Positions 16,053 through 21,533 of a stretch of 21,533 nt of DNA are shown here, piece by piece. The notes under the pieces were generated by a model. The model was not told the origin of the DNA. It saw only the letters and a list, made by a program, of their open reading frames with translations, and searched no databases. Numbering within the stretch: position 1 is the stretch's first letter; each line of letters opens with the position of its first letter. The stretch lies in the NCBI GenBank assembly GCA_927798255.1, contig CAKMMH010000006.1, positions 1 to 21,533 of the forward strand, in the 5' to 3' direction. The stretch comes from an uncultured bacterium (GTDB taxonomy: Bacteria > Bdellovibrionota_C > UBA2361 > CAKMMH01). The position numbers and the translations under genes are program-made.

Positions 16053-17063
16053 CTACTCAACCTTAACGCCAAGTTTTTTTAAATTCTCAAGAATCGTGTA
16101 CAACGTTTTCGCAAGTTCATTTGCAAAGAGCTGCGTTGGAATATTTGTAATCCTAGGCCCTATACTAGTTATGAATTGCGGTACTTTGTTAGCCTCTATA
16201 AACGCTTGAAGTGTGACTAGTTGTTGGTAGTCACACCAAGGCTGACTTGATGCAAGTACGATTCTCTCGCTCTCAGTAATAGCGTTTTCTTTAATATAGT
16301 CAACTACCGTGTCATAGGTTGTTGGTCTATTTGTAGTTGAAACGCTATTTATGTAGACGATTTCTGGCGTTGCTCTGTAAACTTCAAAGCAATCATCAAG
16401 TGAAACATTAGCTTCATTTCTTAGTGTCTCAATTGATTGATAAGGCTGACCGGTAAGAGTTTCTAGGGGATCGATTCCACTAGAAGAAAGCATAGCTTGA
16501 ATGTTCCGAGGGTGTTTGAAAACATACTTCATAAAATCGAACTCTGTTTTTATATCATATTCAAAACAGAATTCAGATTCATTGATGTAAGCATATTCTT
16601 CCTTTGTAAGTAAACGATTGCCACCAAGAATACCAATCTGTTTAAAGGTGATTTGATTTCTTGCTGCTTCTTGCAAAAGAAATGATGCTCTTTTACAAAA
16701 TGAAGCAATCGATGTTCCTAGGATTAGTGCTGATTGGTTTTCAAGTTGATGACTTCTTTTTATGCATTTACTTCTAGTGAACTTTTTGAACCACGTTTTT
16801 ACTAGTTTCGATTCGCTAGAAAAATTTTCATCTCCCTGCATCCAAACTTCATTTCGAAATTGTCTCTTGTTATTTGTAACGAACTTCTCCTGAAAAATTA
16901 AGTTAAGATTTTTAAGGGATTTAAGCTCATCTTCTTGGATTTCTGGAAGTAAGGCTCTAGCAATTTCTTTTGATGTTTGAGATGGTTTAAAATCTTTTGT
17001 AACAAGGGTGCTAAAAGTGTGAACATCTTCCATCATTTTAATAACTTCTTTAGAAGATTTCAT
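16053..17063 (-). CDS. Unknown protein with YdcF/DUF218-like signatures (intact paralogue)
   Basis: Protein of 336 residues with no signal peptide. The N-terminal 100 residues are helical and charged. After that, SALILGTSIASFCKRASFLL, then FKQIGILGGNRLLTKEE, then TTNRPTTYDTVVDYIKE, then RIVLASSQPWCDYQQ follow in order. This parallels the DUF218/YdcF Rossmann-like fold: a VLG strand, an iiSGG strand with a nearby Glu, an S-x-x-T-x-x-NA loop and a vTSxxHxxR strand. I recall similar uncharacterised proteins in intracellular bacteria such as Legionella, with a LGA...RPTT...SNQPHxxYQ pattern. The assignment is an inference and no reaction is known. AGAAAGG precedes the ATG. A decayed paralogue follows upstream in head-to-tail order. 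Base composition is less AT-biased than neighbouring core genes. Confidence 0.75.
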   Translation of the reverse strand: MKSSKEVIKMMEDVHTFSTLVTKDFKPSQTSKEIARALLPEIQEDELKSLKNLNLIFQEKFVTNNKRQFRNEVWMQGDENFSSESKLVKTWFKKFTRSKCIKRSHQLENQSALILGTSIASFCKRASFLLQEAARNQITFKQIGILGGNRLLTKEEYAYINESEFCFEYDIKTEFDFMKYVFKHPRNIQAMLSSSGIDPLETLTGQPYQSIETLRNEANVSLDDCFEVYRATPEIVYINSVSTTNRPTTYDTVVDYIKENAITESERIVLASSQPWCDYQQLVTLQAFIEANKVPQFITSIGPRITNIPTQLFANELAKTLYTILENLKKLGVKVE

Positions 17064-17323
17064 TTGACGCCGCCTTTCTGCTTTTAAAGTTAAGCTTTAT
17101 GGAACCTAAATTTATATCCTTAAAAAACGCTTAAAAGGACATTAAATGTTACAATATATTAAAATTTTAGTAAATAGTAATTGCAGGTGTTTTTTTAATT
17201 GAAATTTAATTTTTTGAATTTAAAGATAAATTTAATAATAAAAAATTCTCAAACAACACCCTTAGGATAAAATATTTAGGCTCCATTTCTCCTTTAGGCT
17301 TTGCGTGAGAATCGGTTTTTACC

Positions 17324-18333
17324 TTATTTTAGCTCGACTCCGATTCTATTGAGGATCTCAAGAATCGTATAGATTAATTTGGCAATGTGATTTCCAAACA
17401 GCGTACTCGGGACTTTTGATACCCCACTTCCGATTCCTCCTACGTTTTGAGGTAGGGGAGCTGCTTTAAAAAACGCATTTATTGACGTGAGTATTTGATA
17501 GTCATTAAATGGTTGTGACGATACAACTACTATGTTCTCTTCTGAGACATTGTTGTTTTTAACATAGTCAACAATTGTCCCATGAGTCGTCGGCTTATAA
17601 GTTGGGTGCATCGTATCGATGCGAACAATTTCTTCTATTTGTTCGTATGCTTTGAGACATTCATTAATTGTTACTCCTTCTCTAAGTGTCTCATTGCTCT
17701 GATATTATTGTTCTGTATCAATTTTGAGTTGATCGATACCGCTTGATTCTAGCATCTTACGGATATTCTCTTTATCTTGGATGATTGCATCCATAAAGTC
17801 AAATTCGAAATTTATTACGCTTTCGGATTTGAAACCATTTTGCTCGAAATACTCTCTTTCGTTAGATGTAATATTCCTATTCCCTCGAAGGGCTGCAACC
17901 TTTCTTATTGGGGGAGAACAGATAAGCATTTCTTTTAAAAGAAACGAAGTTCTCTTACAGAAATTCTTAGCTGTGCTTCCCAATATGAGAGCGGTGTCGG
18001 GAACGAATTTTAATTAGTTAAGCGAGTAAGTCTTTAAGGCTTCCTTAAACCAATTATTAAGATACTCGCTATTAAACGAAATGTATTGGTCCCCAGGTTT
18101 CCATATTTCATAACGGAATTTTCCGTTATGTGGATTAAAGAAAGTTTTTTGAAGTATTTCGTTGATCGTCGTGAACGATTCAAGATGACCTTCGTTAATA
18201 CTTGGGATTATCATCCTTGATGATTTCCTTTAGAATCTCAGAAGGGTTGAAATCTTCCGTGACTAGAGTTCTGTAGGAATGATTTTTTTAGGAGAGAGGA
18301 AAACGTACAAATAACAGCTTCTTTTTGGTCCAT
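17324..18333 (-). pseudogene. Decayed paralogue of the 16053-17063 gene
   Basis: Reading from the ATG at 18333, four disruptions are needed to recover the full paralogue. The frame shifts at a T7 tract (18283-18289), where the paralogue's TFSTLVTKDF is matched by YRTLVTEDF in the next frame. It shifts again near 18210 into MIIPSINEGHLESF. It then meets in-frame TAA codons at 18014-18016 and 17705-17707, before ending at 17324. Matching blocks include TALILGSTAKNFCKRTSFLL, VAALRGNRNITSNE, FDFMDAII, SSGIDQL, KPTTHGTIVDYVKN, VVVSSQPFNDYQ and TLFGNHIAKLIYTILEILN. The upstream region also matches the intact copy (GGTTCCATAAGCT and AGAAAG). It is therefore a duplicated full gene that has lost function. 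The equivalent of the GILGGNR motif reads AALRGNR here. Confidence 0.88.
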
Positions 18334-18508
18334 CTTAGTACTTTCTAGCTTTACAGCTTATGGAACCGTATCGAAAACTTAAGGCGCAATAACGAAAAAG
18401 CGTGATGACGCCATAAAGCTTAAAATGAAAATTATTTCATAATTGGTGTCTTAGTTAAAAATATTAGTGAAATGGTAAAGATTTTATAGAATTTTGTTAG
18501 AATTAATT

Positions 18509-18545
18509 TATGCCATATAATTATAAAAATATATTATATGGCATA
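18509..18545 (-). terminator. Terminator of the M29 aminopeptidase gene
   Basis: TATGCCATATAAT (18509-18521) and ATTATATGGCATA (18533-18545) are perfect 13-base complements with an 11-base loop, 14 bases past the stop codon. The T-tract on the minus strand is weak. Confidence 0.6.
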
Positions 18546-18559
18546 TTGAGTTTTGTTTA

Positions 18560-19795
18560 TTAAATTACAAATTTTCCTTTTTCAATTATTGGAATATTTT
18601 TCCCATCTCTAGTTTCTGCTATAACATCAACTTCAGGAGAAGAAATCATAATATCTGTGTGAAATGAACTTTTGTTAAATCCTTCATTTGCTAGCTCTTC
18701 TTCAGTCATATTATCACTTCCTTCAATGCAAAACTCAAAGCCATTACCAAGAGCTATATGACAAGCAGCATTTTCATCAAACAAAATTTCTTCAAAAATA
18801 TGCCCGCTTTGGAAAATAGGGGAGTCGGTACTTACAAGGGCGACCTCTCCTAAACGAGATGAGCCAGTATCTCCTTTTATATAACTTGCAAAATTTTCTT
18901 TTCCCTCTGTGGCATCAAAATCTGTAACGACACCATCAGTAAAAGTCATTTTTAAACCTTTTACTTGTTTTCCACTTATTAATACTGGGCGTGTTGCTTT
19001 CACTGTTCCTCTTACAGTTCTATAATCTGGAGTTGTAAAAATTTCTTCTGATGGAATATTTGGTTCAAAATCAATTCCAGTGTCTGTTCTTTCAGAGCCG
19101 CCACCAAATTTTGCCTTAGGAGAAAGCCCTATATAAAGGTCAGTTTCAGGGCCTACAAAATGAAGCTCCTTAACTTTAAATGCTTGAAGCTTTTTAACTC
19201 TTTCTTTTATAGCCTTATCTCTTTGTGTCCAAAGTTCTAAGCAATCTTCTTTATCAACCATGCAAATTTTAAAAATATCTTCCCATAACGCTTTTTCTGC
19301 TTCTTTTTCAGTAAGTGTAGGAAAAACTTTCTTACCCCATTTAGGAGAAGACATTGCAGCTATGCACCATTTCATTTTTGATTGTCCTATACCTTCTTCA
19401 TAAAATCTTTTGGCTGCTTTGTTTTTTGCAAGGCTAAGTTTAGTAATTCTTTTAGGGTCTTCATCGTTTAAAATATCTGGGTCTTCTGGGCAAATAAGAC
19501 GAATGTTCGCTATCCTTTTATCTACAAACTCATCATATTTTTTTGCTTCATAATCTAAAACAAAACTTAAATTTTCTTCTTTTGATTTATTTATTCTCAG
19601 CTTTCCTATTCTTGAGTCTATTAAATCAACATACACAGCTTTTGCACCCATCTCATATGCTTTTTTTGTTAAAAGCACGGCAAAATCTCTTCCTATACAT
19701 TCTACTGCGATATTTAATATATCGTCTTTTTTTAAACTAACACCGTGAGTTAAAATTAAATCTGCATACCTATTTAATAAAACTTGCATATCCAT
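18560..19795 (-). CDS. M29-family metalloaminopeptidase (AmpS/PepS/AmpT-like)
   Basis: Protein of 411 residues, the family length. The metal-ligand region is present in order: NIPSEEIFTTPD (first Glu), then RLGEVALV (second Glu). It continues through IFEEILFDENAACHIALGNGF (His and surrounding residues) and SSFHTDIMI (His and Asp). Gly-rich FGGGSERTDTGIDF and KATRPVLISGKQVKGL are also family segments. These cytoplasmic dimers use two Co or Zn ions to remove N-terminal amino acids from peptides, in peptide recycling. GGAG lies eight bases before the ATG; a second ATG two codons later is possible. It is a single gene with its own terminator, divergent from a small lipoprotein gene. Confidence 0.92.
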   Translation of the reverse strand: MDMQVLLNRYADLILTHGVSLKKDDILNIAVECIGRDFAVLLTKKAYEMGAKAVYVDLIDSRIGKLRINKSKEENLSFVLDYEAKKYDEFVDKRIANIRLICPEDPDILNDEDPKRITKLSLAKNKAAKRFYEEGIGQSKMKWCIAAMSSPKWGKKVFPTLTEKEAEKALWEDIFKICMVDKEDCLELWTQRDKAIKERVKKLQAFKVKELHFVGPETDLYIGLSPKAKFGGGSERTDTGIDFEPNIPSEEIFTTPDYRTVRGTVKATRPVLISGKQVKGLKMTFTDGVVTDFDATEGKENFASYIKGDTGSSRLGEVALVSTDSPIFQSGHIFEEILFDENAACHIALGNGFEFCIEGSDNMTEEELANEGFNKSSFHTDIMISSPEVDVIAETRDGKNIPIIEKGKFVI

Positions 19796-19975
19796 AAGAA
19801 AAACTCCAAGAAAAAATTTAAATGTAACAATAAAACAAATATACTATCAATATTTAGATACAAAAAGAGAAAAGTTGGTTTCTTTTTCGAAAGCGTTTTC
19901 TTAATCTATTGTCTCTTAGAATTAATAGTTTTAAACTGAACATGGTTGTATTTTTTAATAAAAGGATTTTTGGTT

Positions 19976-20290
19976 ATGAAAAAAATTGTATGTTTAATTT
20001 TACTTTCAATTTGTCTAGCTGGTTGTGGTTCACAAGTTATGTCTTTACCAACTCCTGCTCCAGCAAATAGTGATCAAGTTGTAGGTCACTGTTCAAATGC
20101 TGATGGTGGATTTTTGTTATTTAGTTTCATTCCTATCTATAATAATGGAAGACTTGAAAGAGCTTACAAGAAGTGCTTAGATTCAGTTAATGCAAACAGG
20201 TTAACAAATGTTACTGTTGTCGATAGATGGTTCTGGACTCCAGCAGGTAATGGATTTGTTACAATTGTTGAAGGAGACGGTGTAAGATAA
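19976..20290 (+). CDS. Small lipoprotein of unknown function
   Basis: Protein of 104 residues. The start at 19976 is preferred because AAAGGA lies upstream and the signal peptide MKKIVCLILLSICLAGC begins there; the lipobox places lipidated Cys at 17. The mature part is short. It contains GHCSNADGGFLLFSFIPIYN, then RLERAYKKCLDSV, ANRLTNVTVVDRWFWTPAGN and FVTIVEGDGVR. The Leu-Thr-Asn-Val-Thr and terminal GxxVR pattern resembles small envelope lipoproteins in which a short helix is followed by a beta hairpin. I cannot name the family. Two cysteines (in GHC and KKC) may form a disulfide. The leader bases before the ATG closely resemble those before the prepilin gene. Confidence 0.75.
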   Translation: MKKIVCLILLSICLAGCGSQVMSLPTPAPANSDQVVGHCSNADGGFLLFSFIPIYNNGRLERAYKKCLDSVNANRLTNVTVVDRWFWTPAGNGFVTIVEGDGVR

Positions 20291-20301
20291 TCTTTAGAAA
20301 T

Positions 20302-20341
20302 AAAAAAAGGAGTGAACTTCGAAATAACGAAATTTCACTCC
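20302..20341 (-). terminator. Terminator of the 20389-20793 gene
   Basis: GGAGTGAA-TTCG (from 20309) pairs with CGAA-TTCACTCC (to 20341). On the minus strand the stem is followed by seven T (20302-20308). The hairpin also falls 18 bases after the plus-strand lipoprotein gene, but has no T-run in that direction. Confidence 0.8.
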
Positions 20342-20388
20342 TCCTCTGAAGTCTTCAAAAATAACCCTTGGGGGCAGTAGCGAAGCGT

Positions 20389-20793
20389 TTATCTCCACTG
20401 CGGTCCCATATAGCCATGCCCTCGAGTGTTGTTCCTGTATTCAACTGGTCCAAGACCGAAGTCTTCTCGACGATGATCATTTTGACGATAGTGATGATCG
20501 TTTCGGCGATAATTGTCATAGCCATAGTTTCCGATGATCCGGATAACGAGGTCAATCCCGCAATCTTTTGCTAGCGAAATACAGTATTCTTTGGTTTTCG
20601 CATTCGCGAATTTCAAGATTTGCTTCATCGTGTCTCTAATTAGAAACACGACTTTCTTAAACTCATCCTCCGGGATATCGTGATTTGAATGGTGCAAGTT
20701 GTGGACTTGAATCCAAAGCCACTCTAAAAACGCTGCTATAGTACCTTTCCCCTGCATCAGATAGTGGCATTCTTTGCTAACAATGCGAATCAT
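20389..20793 (-). CDS. Unknown accessory protein with His/Arg/Asn/Tyr-rich tail
   Basis: Protein of 134 residues from the ATG at 20793, preceded by AGAAAGG with five bases spacing; an in-frame ATG at 20835 has no such site. I do not recognise it. The first 85 residues look like a helical domain (FLEWLWIQVHNLHHSNHDIP, then EFKKVVFLIRDTMKQILKFA, then a YCISLAKDCGID segment). The last 45 are low-complexity and rich in His, Arg, Asn, Asp, Tyr and Gly (YDNYRRNDHHYRQNDHRRED, then YRNNTRGHGYMGPQWR). Such a tail may bind nucleic acid or metal, or be disordered. Codon and base usage are less AT-biased than the neighbouring lipoprotein gene. It has its own terminator. A weak -35-like TTGACG lies about 60 bases upstream. 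Confidence 0.65.
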   Translation of the reverse strand: MIRIVSKECHYLMQGKGTIAAFLEWLWIQVHNLHHSNHDIPEDEFKKVVFLIRDTMKQILKFANAKTKEYCISLAKDCGIDLVIRIIGNYGYDNYRRNDHHYRQNDHRREDFGLGPVEYRNNTRGHGYMGPQWR

Positions 20794-20968
20794 AACAACC
20801 TTTCTAAAACAGAAAATGAGCCTAAGCTCGAACACTAAAAGACGTCAAACCGCAGAAAAATCGGTTAAGAAAGTCTTTTAATAATATTATTAAATTATAT
20901 ATATTAAATATGTATTTTGAAAAAAATGGTTGATTTATGAAGGATATTAAAAAGAAAATTTGATTTGA

Positions 20969-21025
20969 AAAGAGAAAGCATAAGACTCGAATAAATCTAA
21001 CCTTTATAAAACATGCTTTCTCTTT
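20969..21025 (-). terminator. Hairpin downstream of the 21047-21520 gene
   Basis: AAAGAGAAAGCAT (20969-20981) and ATGCTTTCTCTTT (21013-21025) are perfect 13-base complements with a 31-base loop. On the minus strand the stem is followed by TTTTCAAAT. It lies 21 bases past the stop codon. The loop is long for a terminator. Confidence 0.55.
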
Positions 21026-21046
21026 CCGTATACAATTATAGTCAAA

Positions 21047-21520
21047 CTACAATTCTCGTCCTTCTCGTCTCAAAAGATCTAAGAACTCAGGAAGTCTTTC
21101 TTTAAGCCTCTTCTTAGAGAACTCTACGACGTAGAAGTTCTTGTCCGGATTAGGAGGGGCTTCTTTGGTAGCTCTTTCTACCAACTTGAAAATATTCTCC
21201 AATGACTCTTTACCAAAAATATGAAAAGAATCATCTTGTTTTTTCGCGTTATACGGAAAATCAAGGATAAGCAGAGCATATTCGATAAGAAGATCTTTCT
21301 TTACGATCTCTTTTAAGTCGTTTGAGATTTCTTCCTTCTTATTCAGGATTTTATCAGCGGCATCAAAAACCGACAACCTGAAATCGTAGAGATCTGAATG
21401 CGATAAGACGTCGTCATCTCCGTTTTCTTTACAATAGCTGAGGTTATTTTTTAATTCCTCAAGGTCGATATCTTTTTTATCCAACATCAGTTTATAAAGC
21501 GTGATGGATAACTTGATCAT
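21047..21520 (-). CDS. Unknown helical protein, start uncertain
   Basis: Protein of 157 residues if it starts at the ATG at 21520. The frame stays open to the end of the window (21533) and no Shine-Dalgarno sequence is visible, so the true start may lie outside. The sequence is acidic-basic mixed and predicted all-helical by eye: KLMLDKKDIDLEELKNNLSY, then KILNKKEEISNDLKEIVKKD, then a hydrophobic LLIEYALLILDFPY. A short KNFYVVEFSKKRLKERLPEF and a LLRREGREL end follow. There is no signal peptide or membrane helix. I do not recognise the family. It belongs with the other less AT-biased minus-strand genes of this window by composition and by having its own downstream hairpin. Confidence 0.6.
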   Translation of the reverse strand: MIKLSITLYKLMLDKKDIDLEELKNNLSYCKENGDDDVLSHSDLYDFRLSVFDAADKILNKKEEISNDLKEIVKKDLLIEYALLILDFPYNAKKQDDSFHIFGKESLENIFKLVERATKEAPPNPDKNFYVVEFSKKRLKERLPEFLDLLRREGREL

Positions 21521-21533
21521 TTTGAGTCGATAT

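Noticed and set aside
20368..20574. Overlapping plus and minus open frames over the tail of the 20389-20793 gene
   Set aside because: They are shadows of the repetitive His/Arg-rich coding tail and have no start signals; the annotated frame has a good ribosome binding site and a terminator.
1..21533. CRISPR array, prophage or insertion-sequence transposase
   Set aside because: No regularly spaced direct repeats, and no phage structural, integrase or transposase protein appears in any frame.

Overview
The window is AT-rich bacterial chromosome from a Gram-negative-type organism. It carries three genes with lipoprotein lipoboxes, a type IV prepilin, polytopic membrane proteins of the glycosyltransferase-C kind, ClpX, TrmB and a long type-2 isoleucyl-tRNA synthetase. 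The prepilin core, with an AYN-x-x-A-x-SDLKN segment, resembles short deltaproteobacterial PilA proteins. The ADP-forming acyl-CoA synthetase also fits an anaerobic or fermentative relative of that group. The taxonomic placement is tentative; sequence reading alone cannot fix it.

Layout. 1-1321: 3'-truncated view of an ADP-forming acyl-CoA synthetase (its 5' part lies outside the window), ending in a 131-bp near-perfect inverted repeat (1317-1447). 1622-4774 (minus): two consecutive multi-pass membrane proteins, one of them a recognisable AftB/LphB-like GT-C glycosyltransferase. 4815-4904 (minus): tRNA-Ser(GGA). 5004-5765 (minus): secreted SH3-domain protein. 6005-6385: type IV prepilin. 6444-6757 (minus): frameshifted accessory gene. 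6957-7754 (minus): lipoprotein-anchored S1-family serine protease. 7888-8544 (minus): TrmB. 8658-9059: glycine-zipper lipoprotein, sharing a bidirectional terminator with clpX (9180-10439, minus). 10624-12124 (plus): a small beta-barrel-like protein, a membrane-anchored EEP-fold-like protein lacking the usual catalytic residues, and an OsmC-like protein. 12461-15622: ileS, followed directly by the frameshifted C-terminal stub of a second, divergent ileS (15632-15911). 16053-18333 (minus): an intact gene and a decayed paralogue of an unfamiliar family with YdcF/DUF218-like signatures. 18560-19795 (minus): M29 aminopeptidase. 19976-20290: small lipoprotein. 20389-20793 and 21047-21520 (minus): two unfamiliar genes.

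Two gene populations are interleaved. Conserved housekeeping and envelope genes are AT-rich with AAGGA-type ribosome binding sites. A second set, all on the minus strand (6444-6757, 16053-17063, 17324-18333, 20389-20793, 21047-21520), is visibly less AT-biased. Its members encode proteins I do not recognise or recognise only faintly, and most have their own hairpin terminator. Four of the five share an AGAAAG-type ribosome binding site; two of the five are broken. This looks like a dispersed, expanding and decaying lineage-specific family or acquired set, and it is the part of the window most likely to hide something undescribed.
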